A stretch of DNA of 64,000 nt from Smithellaceae bacterium (GCA_030690945.1 JAUYFM010000041.1:1-64000), one strand, 5' to 3'. Positions 27,796 to 36,871 are shown, numbered from the stretch's first letter. Translations and numbers: made by a program. Notes: generated from the sequence alone by a model not told the origin.

Positions 27796-28818
27796 TTATT
27801 CACTACCGTTGGTGGCGTTGCGAAAACGCAGAACCGCATTGTTATGAGCATCTAATGACGATGAAAAAAAGTGCGTGCCGTCTTTTCGAGAAACAAAATA
27901 GAGGTAATCAACTTCCGCCGGATTAAGAATTGCCCGAAAAGAATCCAGTCCCGGGTTGGCAATGGGTCCTGGAGGTAACCCTCTGATAATATATGTGTTA
28001 TAGGGAGATTCTCTTTTATAATGACTCCGCAGAACTTTCCCATTGAAATCTTTCAGATCATAAACAGTAGTAGGATCACTCTGGAGGGGCATTCTCTTTT
28101 TCAGCCTATTATAGAAAACAGCCGCAATCATTGGCTTTTCTGCGGAACTTCCAGACTCTTTACCGACAAGTGAGGCAAAAGTCACAAATTGATGGGTATC
28201 AAGACCTTTTTTCGCCGCTTTATTAATCATTTCCGGTGAAATTTTACTCCAGAAACGATCCACCATCATGCGCATAATCTGTTTGGTGCTCATGGAGCGA
28301 TTCAAGAAATATGTGTCAGGAAAAAGATATCCTTCAATCGAAGATCCCTGTACCTCCAGAGATGATAAAAATACCTCATCCTCAGCCAATTCAAAAAAGG
28401 CTTTTTCATCGATCAACTTGTATTCTTTGAGACGTGCGGCAACTTCCTTCAGTGAATAATCCTCATGAATCGTCACGCGATAATTTTTAATGTCTCCACT
28501 AATGAGTTTATCAACCAGTTCAGACGGGGAAAGAGACGTGGCAAACTCGTATTCACCGGCGCGAATAGACCGGGTGCCCCCTTTGACTCCGATTAAACTA
28601 TAAAACAAAACCCTGTTTTCAACCAACCCGACATCACTGAGAATTTTTGTCACTTTAATCAAACTGGTGCCTGTCGGAATATCGACCAATACGGTTTTAA
28701 CTTTCGCCGCATCAATCGGAGTCTTTGCATAGATGAAAAGCCCTACGCCAAACACAATTGCCAGGACACACGGCAGTAAAAAGGCATAAAATAAAATTTT
28801 TCTTATCTTTATCTTCAT
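27796..28818 (-). CDS. mltG: Endolytic murein transglycosylase MltG
   Basis: A 340-residue inner-membrane lytic transglycosylase (YceG family) that cuts nascent glycan strands and sets their length. Seen: an N-terminal membrane helix (about 8-30), a LysM-like region (VDIPTGTSLIKVTKIL), the EGYLFPDTYFL motif, the catalytic Glu in FASLVGKESG, NRLKKRMPLQSDPTTVYDL, and the C-terminal SPYNTYIIRGLPPGPIANPG plus YLYFVSRKDGTHFFS. It lies 57 bases after ruvX on the same strand and upstream of the dcw promoter. Its stop is about 215 bases from the mraZ promoter. Confidence 0.93.
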   Translation of the reverse strand: MKIKIRKILFYAFLLPCVLAIVFGVGLFIYAKTPIDAAKVKTVLVDIPTGTSLIKVTKILSDVGLVENRVLFYSLIGVKGGTRSIRAGEYEFATSLSPSELVDKLISGDIKNYRVTIHEDYSLKEVAARLKEYKLIDEKAFFELAEDEVFLSSLEVQGSSIEGYLFPDTYFLNRSMSTKQIMRMMVDRFWSKISPEMINKAAKKGLDTHQFVTFASLVGKESGSSAEKPMIAAVFYNRLKKRMPLQSDPTTVYDLKDFNGKVLRSHYKRESPYNTYIIRGLPPGPIANPGLDSFRAILNPAEVDYLYFVSRKDGTHFFSSSLDAHNNAVLRFRNATNGSE

Positions 28819-28875
28819 TCTTCGTCACATTTTAAAGGACATCATGAAATAATTGAAATATCGAAAGGGCAGGAT

Positions 28876-29307
28876 TCAAAGTTGCCCGGCAGTTGATTTA
28901 TCAGCGCAATCCAGATAATTTTGCAAAATCAGGCAAGCCGCCAACTGATCTACTTTTTCCTTTCTTTTTTGCCAGCGGACACCGGATGAAATTAAAATAT
29001 CTTCAGCCTCTTTGGTCGACAAGGTCTCCGGCCATTTTATCACGGGCAGCAAAAAAGTTTTATTAAGCATTCGGGCAAAACGGTTAACCTTTTCACACTG
29101 GATGCCTTCGGAACCATCCAGCCGCAAAGGATATCCAATGACAATTTTCTGAACCGAATAATTCCGAATCCAATGGCTCAAAATTTCCAAATCATGTTTT
29201 TTTGTTTTACGAATCAGCGTCGGCAGACCCTGGGCCGTCAACCCCAACTCATCACAGACAGCCACACCGATTCTTTTCTCGCCGTAGTCCAAACCAAGAA
29301 TGCGCAA
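28876..29307 (-). CDS. ruvX: RuvX/YqgF, Holliday-junction-resolvase-like RNase H fold protein
   Basis: A 143-residue RNase H-like nuclease. Family members process the 5' end of pre-16S rRNA and resemble RuvC. Seen: LGLDYGEKRIGVAV with the first acidic residue, IVIGYPLRLDGSEG, and the late VDQLAACLILQNYLD acidic motif. The start is TTG (29305-29307 on the plus strand reads CAA), with GAGG six bases upstream. It is divergent from selB and is followed by mltG, a common pairing. Confidence 0.9.
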   Translation of the reverse strand: MRILGLDYGEKRIGVAVCDELGLTAQGLPTLIRKTKKHDLEILSHWIRNYSVQKIVIGYPLRLDGSEGIQCEKVNRFARMLNKTFLLPVIKWPETLSTKEAEDILISSGVRWQKRKEKVDQLAACLILQNYLDCADKSTAGQL

Positions 29308-29472
29308 AAAACACCTCTTTTTTCTTACCTAACAATTCCGAATCGGTTTTTCAAGAATTAAATCATCAGCTATTTTCACTATCGAACGTCGTTTCCGGAA
29401 ATATGATGTTGTGAAAATGGCGGGAGTTTGTTATTCCAGTTCATCACTAAAATTGAGTTAGCAGGAAAAAAC

Positions 29473-31386
29473 ATGCAACATTTCGTTTTGGGAACAGCCG
29501 GTCATGTGGATCACGGAAAAACATCGTTAATCAAAGCCCTGACCGGCATTGACACCGACCGTCTCAAAGAGGAAAAAGAAAGAGGCATTACCATTGAACT
29601 GGGGTTTGCCTCACTTGGGCTTCCTTCCGGCCATACACTCGGCATTGTCGATGTGCCGGGACATGAAAAGTTTATCAAACACATGGTAGCCGGCGCAGCC
29701 GGTATTGATCTGGTTTTAATGGTCATCGCCGCGGATGAAGGCATCATGCCGCAAACGAAGGAGCATCTGCAAATCTGCTCGCTTTTGGGAATTACGACGG
29801 GCCTTGTGGCTCTAACCAAAATTGACCTGGTGGAAAAAGACTGGCTGGAGTTGGTGCGCTCCGAAATTACCGACTATCTAAAAGGCACTTTTCTGGAAAA
29901 TGCGCCCATCGTGCCGGTTTCGGCGGTTAAAGAAATCGGCGTTCAGGAGCTGCTGACTGAAATTGATAAAACCGTAGACCAGTTGAAAGAAAAAACCGAT
30001 GACGGCATTTTCCGTCTGCCGGTTGACCGCATCTTTACGATGAAAGGATTCGGCACCGTGGTAACCGGCACGCTGACTTCCGATAAGATCAAAGTGGGTG
30101 AAGATATTCAGATTCTGCCGGAAGATATTTCTGCGCGGATCCGGGGCATCCAGGTGCACAATGCCCCCGTGGAAGAAGCTTTCAGCGGCCAGCGCACCGC
30201 CGTCAATCTCCAGGGCATTGAAAAATCAACGCTCGAACGAGGCAACGTTCTGGTGCGTCCGCAGACGGTTTGGTCCTCACAAAGGCTGGATGTATTTTTC
30301 GAATACCTGGCGTCCAATACCCGGAAACTGAAAAACCGGGCGCTGGTCCGCCTGCACACCGGAACGACGGAAATCATGACGCGAATTGTTCTGCTGGATG
30401 CGGATGAACTATCCCCCGGCGAAAAATCCTTTGCCCAGCTCATTCTGGCCGATGAGGATGTGGTGGTAGCGGGTGATCATTTCGTGCTGCGCAGTTACTC
30501 ACCGGTGACCACCATCGGCGGCGGCCGGATTCTCGATCCGCTGCCGGGAAAACATAAAAGAAAAAATATAAAAATACTGGATGATTTGCAAATCCTGCAA
30601 AGCGGCGCCTTGCCGGAAAAAATTTCCGTTCTATTAGAACGAGCCGGTTTCGGCGGCATCAATATCCGGTCGCTCGCTTTCCGATTGGGCGTCCATGTCA
30701 AAAAAATACGGGAGGCGCTGGAAAAATTATTTTCCAGCCGCCAGGCCATCTTGCTTTCCAGCGATGACACAACCTCCATATCCGTCCATTTGTATACTCA
30801 ACTGGAAGAACTGATTATTAAAAGCCTCGCGGACTATCACAAAAAAAACCCTTTAAAGGAAGGCATCTCCAAGGAAGAACTCAAGGCAGCGCTGGCCGCT
30901 ACGGTGTCCGCCAAACTCTTTAACCTGATCCTCGCAAGTCTCGGAAAAAAAGAAGTCCTCGTCAGCGATAAGGACAACGTCCGATTGGCATCCTATCTCG
31001 TGCAACTGGCGGGTGAAGAGGATGCCTTACGCCAATCCATTGCATCAACTTATATGCAGGCCGGACTAATGCCACCGTCTCTTTCCGACATCATGAACGG
31101 CTTTAAAGATTCGAAAGGCAAGGCGCAACATATCGTCAAACTAATGCTCAAAGACGGCGAGCTCATCAAGATCAATGAAGATCTGTGCTTTGCGCGCGAG
31201 GCGCTTACCAAATTGCGCGAAGATTACAAAGCACAGCTTGCCCGGGACGGTCAGGCGACACCGGCAACTTTTAAAGAATTAACAGGACTCTCGCGCAAAT
31301 ACATCATTCCGCTCATGGAATATTTCGACGTCAGCAAACTGACAGTGCGCGTGGGAGATCACCGGATATTGCGGGAAAAACTCTAA
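29473..31386 (+). CDS. selB: Selenocysteine-specific elongation factor SelB
   Basis: A 637-residue GTPase that delivers Sec-tRNA to UGA codons marked by a SECIS hairpin. Seen: G1 GTAGHVDHGKTSL, switch I region DRLKEEKERGITIELGF, DVPGHEKF, TKIDLV, and EF-Tu-like domains II-III (GFGTVVTGTL; HFVLRSYSPVTTIGGGRILD). The last ~250 residues form the winged-helix repeats that bind SECIS RNA. The start at 29473 follows AGGA and aligns with the family. selA, selD and the tRNA-Sec gene are not visible in the window. It is followed by an OB/HD gene on the same strand. Confidence 0.95.
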   Translation: MQHFVLGTAGHVDHGKTSLIKALTGIDTDRLKEEKERGITIELGFASLGLPSGHTLGIVDVPGHEKFIKHMVAGAAGIDLVLMVIAADEGIMPQTKEHLQICSLLGITTGLVALTKIDLVEKDWLELVRSEITDYLKGTFLENAPIVPVSAVKEIGVQELLTEIDKTVDQLKEKTDDGIFRLPVDRIFTMKGFGTVVTGTLTSDKIKVGEDIQILPEDISARIRGIQVHNAPVEEAFSGQRTAVNLQGIEKSTLERGNVLVRPQTVWSSQRLDVFFEYLASNTRKLKNRALVRLHTGTTEIMTRIVLLDADELSPGEKSFAQLILADEDVVVAGDHFVLRSYSPVTTIGGGRILDPLPGKHKRKNIKILDDLQILQSGALPEKISVLLERAGFGGINIRSLAFRLGVHVKKIREALEKLFSSRQAILLSSDDTTSISVHLYTQLEELIIKSLADYHKKNPLKEGISKEELKAALAATVSAKLFNLILASLGKKEVLVSDKDNVRLASYLVQLAGEEDALRQSIASTYMQAGLMPPSLSDIMNGFKDSKGKAQHIVKLMLKDGELIKINEDLCFAREALTKLREDYKAQLARDGQATPATFKELTGLSRKYIIPLMEYFDVSKLTVRVGDHRILREKL

Positions 31387-31431
31387 AAAATATCTCTCAA
31401 AAAACATGACTTCTCAAGAAAGGCGGTTCAT

Positions 31432-32400
31432 TTGAAAACCAAAGAAATCTATCTTCAAGACATCAAGCAGGGCGATAAAATCGCTTCTTCATTTTTAGTC
31501 GCGGAAAAGAGCATGGCCTTTTCCCAGAAAGGCTCAGCTTATTTAAATATCCGCTTGAAAGACAAAACGGGCGAAATGGACGGAAAGGTCTGGGATAACG
31601 CCGTGGATTTGGATCGCGTCTTTAAAAAAGGCGACATCATTTATATCGAAGGCCGGGCGCTCAGTTACCGCAACACGCTTCAGATATCCATTATCACCAT
31701 TAAACCCTGCACCTCGGAAGACATTGATACGTCGGATTATCTGCCGGTCAGTAAGATGGATACGATGGCGATGTTTCAAGACATCCTTGCCTTCATCGAT
31801 ACCATTTCATCTGAGCCTATAAAAAAACTGCTCGCCGCTTTTTTTCATGATGAAAAAACAGCTGAACTTTTCCGGCGAGCGCCGGCGGCCAAAGGGTTTC
31901 ACCATATCTACCTGGGCGGTCTGCTCGAACATACACTTTCCGTCGTGCGCCTGCTGAACCACGCAGCGAATCATTATCCGCAATTAAACAGAGATCTGTT
32001 GATCGCCGGCGGCATGCTGCACGATATCGGCAAAATTTACGAATTCTCCTATGACAGCCTGATTGCATACAGCGACGAAGGCCGGATGATTGGTCATCTG
32101 GTCATGGGCGTAGAAATGATCAACAAAAAAACTGAGAGCATCGAAGATTTTCCACCACAGATTGCCCTCGAGTTGCGTCATATCATTTTAAGCCATCACG
32201 GCGAATTTGAATACGGTTCTCCCAAACGCCCGAAGACCATGGAAGCGCTGGTCATTCATTTTATGGACGACCTCGACGCCAAGGTCAACGCGTTTCAAAG
32301 CTTTGTCGCCGCCGACGCCGCCAATGCCGATTCCGACTGGACAACCTACAACCGCTTCTTTGAGCGGTATTTGTATAAAGGCAAATTAGGAAACGGATGA
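31432..32400 (+). CDS. OB-fold/HD-domain protein, YhaM-like 3'-5' exoribonuclease
   Basis: A 322-residue cytoplasmic protein. The N-terminal OB-fold (about 15-90; GSAYLNIRLKDKTGEMDGKVWD) binds nucleic acid. The HD phosphohydrolase domain (about 150-300) shows LLEHTLSVVRLL, MLHDIGKIYEF and LSHHGEFEYGSPKRPKTMEA. The order matches YhaM exoribonucleases, which trim RNA and single-stranded DNA from the 3' end. The start is TTG 31432 with AAGGCGG upstream. It follows selB by 45 bases and ends at a hairpin terminator. Confidence 0.85.
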   Translation: MKTKEIYLQDIKQGDKIASSFLVAEKSMAFSQKGSAYLNIRLKDKTGEMDGKVWDNAVDLDRVFKKGDIIYIEGRALSYRNTLQISIITIKPCTSEDIDTSDYLPVSKMDTMAMFQDILAFIDTISSEPIKKLLAAFFHDEKTAELFRRAPAAKGFHHIYLGGLLEHTLSVVRLLNHAANHYPQLNRDLLIAGGMLHDIGKIYEFSYDSLIAYSDEGRMIGHLVMGVEMINKKTESIEDFPPQIALELRHIILSHHGEFEYGSPKRPKTMEALVIHFMDDLDAKVNAFQSFVAADAANADSDWTTYNRFFERYLYKGKLGNG

Positions 32401-32405
32401 TAAAC

Positions 32406-32437
32406 AGAGGGCTTTCACCTTGCGGCAAAAGCCCTCT
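32406..32437. terminator. Hairpin between convergent genes
   Basis: A 10-bp perfect stem, AGAGGGCTTT (32406-32415) with AAAGCCCTCT (32428-32437), and a 12-base loop. It lies six bases after the stop of the HD gene and about 20 bases before the stop of the opposing lipoprotein gene. There is no long T-run, but the place fits a shared bidirectional terminator. Confidence 0.7.
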
Positions 32438-32459
32438 GAAATTTGCTATGATGAATAAA

Positions 32460-33095
32460 TTATTTCTGGGCTGGTGTTTCCTTCTTTTTCAGGTCGGCAA
32501 GCGTCGCCTCCAGGTGCTTCTGGGCAACTACCGGCGGTTTCACGGCTCTGGGTATTGCGCCGAATGCGTCAACATTGTTCAATTCGGCCATCACGCTGCG
32601 TAATCCGGCGTCAAACGAAAAAGCTCTAACCGGTTTATTGAAATTGATGTCTTTTCCATATTGTGACACGAAGGAGGCGGATTTTTCGGCAATCAGGATG
32701 CCGTTTTCGGCATTACCGTCCTGGTCAAGCGTCTGAAGCAAAACGCAGATATTCACCACGCGCTGATCGGAGGCATCCTTGGCGTCCGGAAAAAGATCCA
32801 GGGGAGTCACAACCGGTTTGCCCGAGGCAGAACCCAGTGCCAGACTGCCTACTGAAAACGCAACCGTCTCGCCCGGATTATATTTAAACATACCGTCCGC
32901 CCCGGTTACACCTTTGAGTGTTGGCGTGGCATAACTTATACCACCAACCGGACCATCCATAAAAACGCCCTTTAAAGCAACTGGCGTACTACTGACGCTG
33001 GAACCCATAGAACTGCAACCGATCATCAACGCAACCAGAAAAATCCCTGAAACCGACAAGACCAAACGACCCATCACAACACTTGATTTCTTCAT
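32460..33095 (-). CDS. Lipoprotein with an adhesin-type N-terminal domain, function unknown
   Basis: A 211-residue predicted lipoprotein. The signal peptide has a lipobox at LMIGC (Cys27). The mature part holds one copy of a domain seen in many surface and calcium-related proteins: KGVFMDGPVGGISYATPTLK, GADGMFKYNPGETVAFSVG and VTPLDLFPDA, that is, a small beta-sandwich with a cue of regulatory or adhesion modules. The C-terminal tail is charged (ADLKKKETPAQK). GAGAGGAG lies before the start. It is a single-gene unit between convergent and divergent neighbours. The role is unknown. Confidence 0.7.
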   Translation of the reverse strand: MKKSSVVMGRLVLSVSGIFLVALMIGCSSMGSSVSSTPVALKGVFMDGPVGGISYATPTLKGVTGADGMFKYNPGETVAFSVGSLALGSASGKPVVTPLDLFPDAKDASDQRVVNICVLLQTLDQDGNAENGILIAEKSASFVSQYGKDINFNKPVRAFSFDAGLRSVMAELNNVDAFGAIPRAVKPPVVAQKHLEATLADLKKKETPAQK

Positions 33096-33131
33096 AATGA
33101 CTACTCCTCTCTTGAAGTTTTATCTTGAACA

Positions 33132-33160
33132 TTAGTAATATAGATGGATAGGAATGTCAA
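33132..33160 (-). promoter_or_regulatory. Possible promoter of the lipoprotein gene
   Basis: On the minus strand TTGACA (plus 33155-33160) is followed after 17 bases by TACTAA (plus 33132-33137). The -35 is perfect, the -10 weak. It sits about 37 bases upstream of the start codon. Confidence 0.45.
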
Positions 33161-33248
33161 TAAATGAAAAGAAAAAATGAAATATGGATTTTCTTTGCAC
33201 GGATAAGAAATTGTGATACGCAATTCGCCGCAAACGGTTTAAAATGTT

Positions 33249-34340
33249 ATGAACAATAAAATCCTGTTTTCTCATTTTCCCAATATGTCTGTCCAAAATT
33301 GGCGAGACTGGCGCTGGCAATTTCAAAGCCGTGTCACATCCATAAAAGAATTGGCCAGGATTTTGGGCAGGTCGATGCCTTGGGCGGAAAAAATTCGCCC
33401 TGTGCTTTCCGCCTATCCTATGGCGATCACCCCTTACTATTTATCATTGATTCAGCAAGACGAGGAAAACGACCCCCTTGCTTTGCAGTGCATCCCCGAT
33501 TTGAAGGAAATTTCAGTTTTGCCAAACAGTTCTGCGGATCCTCTGAATGAAGACGGTTGCATGCCGGCGCCGAAACTGATTCATCGCTATCCCGACCGCG
33601 CTCTCGCCATAGTCACCAAAACCTGCGCCAATTATTGCCGGCATTGCAATCGCAAGCGTTTTTGGAAAACCCCGGAAGCATCCACCTTAAAAAACCGGTT
33701 GGGAAAAATGGTTCGCTATGTGGCGGATTCTCCTAAAGTCCGTGAAGTCATTCTTTCCGGCGGCGACCCGCTCACTTACGACGACGGGAAACTGGAAATG
33801 ATCCTGGCCTCGTTTGCGGCCATACGGCATGTGGAGGTATTGCGCATCGGCAGTCGCATGCCCGCGGTTTTGCCGATGAGGATCACGAAAGACCTCTGCC
33901 GAATGCTCAAACGCTACCGTCCGTTGTGGTTTAACACGCAATTCAATCATCCCGCTGAGATCACAGCGGATGCCACGCGCGCCTGCAATATGCTCCAGGA
34001 AGTAGGTATCCCTGTCTCCAACCAGTCGGTTTTGCTCAAAGACGTGAATGACAAGCCTGCCGTCATGCAACATCTGTTATATGGATTGCAAAAGATATCC
34101 GTCCGTCCTTATTACCTTTTTCACTGCGAACCGGTGAAGGGCTGCGGCCATTTTCGCACGGATATTCGGGAAGGTCTGACCATAATGGAGGAACTCCGCA
34201 GACATTGCTCCGGACTGGCATTGCCGCAATACGTGGCCGACCTGCCAGGACAAGCAGGGAAAGTTCCCATACTGGCCCTGTCCAAATCGATAAAAAATGA
34301 TTTAAAGGAACATCAAGATTTTTTTGACAATTTTGAATAA
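33249..34340 (+). CDS. epmB: KamA/EpmB-family lysine 2,3-aminomutase
   Basis: A 363-residue radical SAM, PLP-dependent enzyme. Seen: the N-terminal WRDWRWQFQSRVTS typical of the family, the cluster motif C126-ANY-C130-RH-C133, SGGDPLTYDD for SAM binding, and PLP lysine Lys338 in PGQAGKVP. Length lies between EpmB (about 340) and clostridial KamA (about 416), and the C-terminal cysteine cluster of KamA is absent. Its place directly before efp and epmA strongly suggests that it makes (R)-beta-lysine for EF-P modification. The GQAGK sequence is close to the KamA GGGGK form, so free-lysine mutase activity is equally possible. The ribosome site is weak; ATG 33285 is an alternative start. Confidence 0.85.
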   Translation: MNNKILFSHFPNMSVQNWRDWRWQFQSRVTSIKELARILGRSMPWAEKIRPVLSAYPMAITPYYLSLIQQDEENDPLALQCIPDLKEISVLPNSSADPLNEDGCMPAPKLIHRYPDRALAIVTKTCANYCRHCNRKRFWKTPEASTLKNRLGKMVRYVADSPKVREVILSGGDPLTYDDGKLEMILASFAAIRHVEVLRIGSRMPAVLPMRITKDLCRMLKRYRPLWFNTQFNHPAEITADATRACNMLQEVGIPVSNQSVLLKDVNDKPAVMQHLLYGLQKISVRPYYLFHCEPVKGCGHFRTDIREGLTIMEELRRHCSGLALPQYVADLPGQAGKVPILALSKSIKNDLKEHQDFFDNFE

Positions 34341-34410
34341 TTAGATTAGGAAGAGCATCAAAGAAATTAATCAATTACCGGATAACCGGTAGCCAAGGAG
34401 ATTAGCAGTT

Positions 34411-34974
34411 ATGTACACCGCCAGCGATTTAAGAAAAGGGCTGCGCCTGAAAATCGACAACGAACCCTTCATCATCACCGAATTTAACTTTGTAAAACCC
34501 GGCAAGGGACAAGCTCTGTATCGCACCAAGCTCAAAAACATGCTCAACGGCAACCAGTTCGAACGCACCTTCCGCTCCGTGGACAACTTTGAAACGGCCG
34601 ATCTGCGCGAAAAGAAAATGCAGTACCTCTACAAGGAAGGCGACAAATATTGTTTCATGGACAATGAAAACTACGAGCAGGTTTATCTGACGGAAGCACA
34701 GGTCGGGGATGCGGTAAACTTTTTACTCGACAATATCGAAGTGGAAATTCTGCTGTTTGAAGACCGGCCCATCGGTATCAGCCTGCCTAACTTTGTTGAC
34801 TTGGTCGTCACCGAAGCCGAACCATGGGCGAAAGGCGACACCGTATCCGGCGCGACTAAACCGGTTAAAGTACAGACCGGATACACGATCTTCGTGCCAA
34901 CCTTTGTCACCGAAGGAGAAAAAATCCGCATTGACACGCGCACGGGAGAATACTTGACACGCGTCAAAGGCTGA
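34411..34974 (+). CDS. efp: Translation elongation factor EF-P
   Basis: A 187-residue protein that rescues ribosomes stalled at polyproline. Three beta-barrel domains are expected. Seen: domain I loop VKPGKGQALYRTKLKNML, with Lys32 in PGKGQ at the position that EpmA beta-lysylates in E. coli; the YLYKEGDKYCFMDNENYEQ segment; and the C-terminal signature VPTFVTEGEKIRIDTRTGEY. AAGGAG lies nine bases before the ATG. It is flanked by the mutase and the ligase that would modify it. Confidence 0.96.
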   Translation: MYTASDLRKGLRLKIDNEPFIITEFNFVKPGKGQALYRTKLKNMLNGNQFERTFRSVDNFETADLREKKMQYLYKEGDKYCFMDNENYEQVYLTEAQVGDAVNFLLDNIEVEILLFEDRPIGISLPNFVDLVVTEAEPWAKGDTVSGATKPVKVQTGYTIFVPTFVTEGEKIRIDTRTGEYLTRVKG

Positions 34975-34980
34975 TTCAAT

Positions 34981-35919
34981 TTGAGCATATTCCACCAAGA
35001 TGATCATTTCTATCTGGCACGAAAGTCGCAGGCCCTGCGCCTGCGCGCCAGATTTTTCCAAAGCATCCGTTCTTTCTTTGTCAAACAAGATTTTCTGGAA
35101 GTTGAAACGCCCATCAGAATCCCCTCGCCCGCACCCGAGGAGCATATTGAAGCCATTCCATCGGGCAACTGGTTTTTACAAACCTCGCCCGAGCTCTGCA
35201 TGAAAAGGCTTCTGTCTGCGGGCTATCCCCGAATTTTCCAGTTTAGTAAATGCTTTCGCGCCGATGAAAGAGGCGACCAACACCTGCCGGAATTCACCAT
35301 GCTGGAATGGTACGTCGCACAATTTGACTACCAGCAACTCATGGATCAATGTGAAGCCATGCTCATCGCCGTATTAAAGGACATGGGATACGACCAGAAT
35401 ATTATCTGGCAAAATAAAAAAATTAATTTCGCGCCGGGTTGGGAAAGTATCACTGTGGCTGACGCCTTTTTCAGATATGCCCCCATGAGTTGCCAGGAAG
35501 CCCTGGCGAAAGATCAGTTTGACGAAATATTGGTGGAGCATATCGAACCTCGCCTAGGCGCCGACCGTCCAACATTTCTTTATGATTACCCGGCCGAACT
35601 TGCGGCGCTGGCCAAAATAAAAAAGAGTGATCCGACCGTTGCCGAACGCTTTGAACTCTATATCGCGGGCATGGAACTGGCCAATGGCTTTTCGGAATTG
35701 ACTGATGCGGATGAACAAAGACGGCGCTTTGAAGAAGCGTCCGAGGCACGGGCCGCGAAGCATTGGACGTGCTATGCCATGCCGGAAAAGTTTCTACACG
35801 CTCTGCAAACCATGCCCGAAGCCGCCGGCATCGCCCTCGGCATCGACCGGATGATGATGCTTCTGACCAATACGGCGCAAATCGACGACGTTGTTGCATT
35901 TACGCCGGAAACACTTTAA
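34981..35919 (+). CDS. epmA: EF-P--(R)-beta-lysine ligase EpmA (GenX/PoxA)
   Basis: A 312-residue class II lysyl-tRNA synthetase-like protein that lacks the anticodon-binding domain. Seen: motif 1 region ARFFQSIRSFFVKQDFLEVE, the motif 2 block FRADERGDQHLPEFTMLEWY, and motif 3 GIALGIDRMMML. These are the EpmA form (E. coli: HNPEFTMLEWY). It would ligate beta-lysine to EF-P Lys32 with ATP. The TTG start at 34981 is six bases after the efp stop, with AAAGG upstream. No epmC hydroxylase is present. Confidence 0.94.
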   Translation: MSIFHQDDHFYLARKSQALRLRARFFQSIRSFFVKQDFLEVETPIRIPSPAPEEHIEAIPSGNWFLQTSPELCMKRLLSAGYPRIFQFSKCFRADERGDQHLPEFTMLEWYVAQFDYQQLMDQCEAMLIAVLKDMGYDQNIIWQNKKINFAPGWESITVADAFFRYAPMSCQEALAKDQFDEILVEHIEPRLGADRPTFLYDYPAELAALAKIKKSDPTVAERFELYIAGMELANGFSELTDADEQRRRFEEASEARAAKHWTCYAMPEKFLHALQTMPEAAGIALGIDRMMMLLTNTAQIDDVVAFTPETL

Positions 35920-36027
35920 CCTTCAACAAGGAAAGAAAAAGGAACGGACGATGTCATTCCCTGTATCCTTGAACCGGAGGAAAATTCAAAGGCGTTCAGA
36001 AAGAATTGCTTGTGCCCTTTAGGGTAG

Positions 36028-36300
36028 GCAAGACTGATTCAGAAGATTTATGAAGTTGATCCTCTCGTCTGTCCCAAATGCAAGGGAGTTATGCGCATCA
36101 TCAGTTTCATCGAAGATCCGTTGGTTATCCGGAACATCCTCAAACATCTGCGAATCTGGCTGATCAGATCAAGACCGCCGCCGAAAATCAATGACCCGCC
36201 AAACCGTGGATACGCCCCTGCTGATCTCCAAATCCAACCACACCCTGACATTATCTACGGCGACCCCGAATATACTTGGGATGATTATATCCAATCATAA
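36028..36300 (+). pseudogene. C-terminal remnant of a transposase (IS91-like)
   Basis: An open stretch with no start reads ARLIQKIYEVDPLVCPKCKG, then VMRIISFIEDPLVIRNILKH and a proline-rich tail ending in DYIQS. The CPKC pair and the ISFIEDP..I..IL..L block match the C-terminal region of Y2/IS91-type transposases that I recall. An in-frame TAG at 36025 ends the frame upstream, and no earlier part of the transposase is nearby. It is a fragment of about 90 codons. Confidence 0.7.
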
Positions 36301-36378
36301 CGCATTGTAAAAAAAGGCGTGACGGAAAGGTCTGTCTGAATTACGGGAAAAATGATCTTACTGGTAAATATAAAGGTC

Positions 36379-36492
36379 ATACCAAGTTGCATCCAAAGGA
36401 TAACGAACCAATGTAGTCCGAACCTTTAGGTTCGTGTGTTCAACGGGTCTAAAGACCCGTACGACTGTTAGCATTTGATGGCGACTTGGTAT
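36379..36492. repeat. Structured repeat, copy 1 (114 bp, inverted ends)
   Basis: It begins ATACCAAGTTGCATCCAAA and ends GGCGACTTGGTAT, so the termini are inverted copies. Inside are two hairpins: CGAACC-TTTA-GGTTCG and CGGGTC-TAAA-GACCCG. A second copy lies at 55653-55783 with most bases the same. It is non-coding and resembles a MITE or REP-type element that would fold as a branched structure. Confidence 0.85.
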
Positions 36493-36722
36493 CACCAGGT
36501 GGGCAGATTGCTCAACAATCAAAATATCTTCAGGATGGCCATTCATGCTGAACACTACATTTTGTGGTCAATTTATTCTTGACATACAAGAACGCGCTTT
36601 CTATACTGCCTTCCAAAGAAAGCAAGTTCTTATCCATTAATCAATTCAACGACCATTACCAGCAGAAGTTTCTTGGAAAGGTTATCATGACGACGCAATA
36701 CGACCTGACAACCGGAGCGATT

Positions 36723-36858
36723 GAATTTGAGCAGCGGCACAACTGCGCCTGAATTGGCCCTCGAATATGTGGTGGCTACGATCGATGTCAAAGAGCAAAA
36801 AATAAAACTTTTCTGGGACAAAACCCAGGTTGATGAGTTCAATTACAAGTTACGTTAA
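36723..36858 (+). pseudogene. Possible transposase/integrase C-terminal remnant
   Basis: A startless frame reads ELALEYVVATIDVKEQKIKL, then FWDKTQVDEFNYKLR and a stop. The pattern (basic strand, short loop, then strand with Phe-Trp) resembles the end of DDE-type integrases such as IS481. No other part is found. It lies directly before a 16-bp direct repeat. The family is uncertain. Confidence 0.4.
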
Positions 36859-36871
36859 ACATATGAGTATT

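Noticed and set aside
36564-36752. Short plus-strand frame in the remnant-rich gap
   Set aside because: No family features and no ribosome site; it overlaps the frame of the integrase-like tail.
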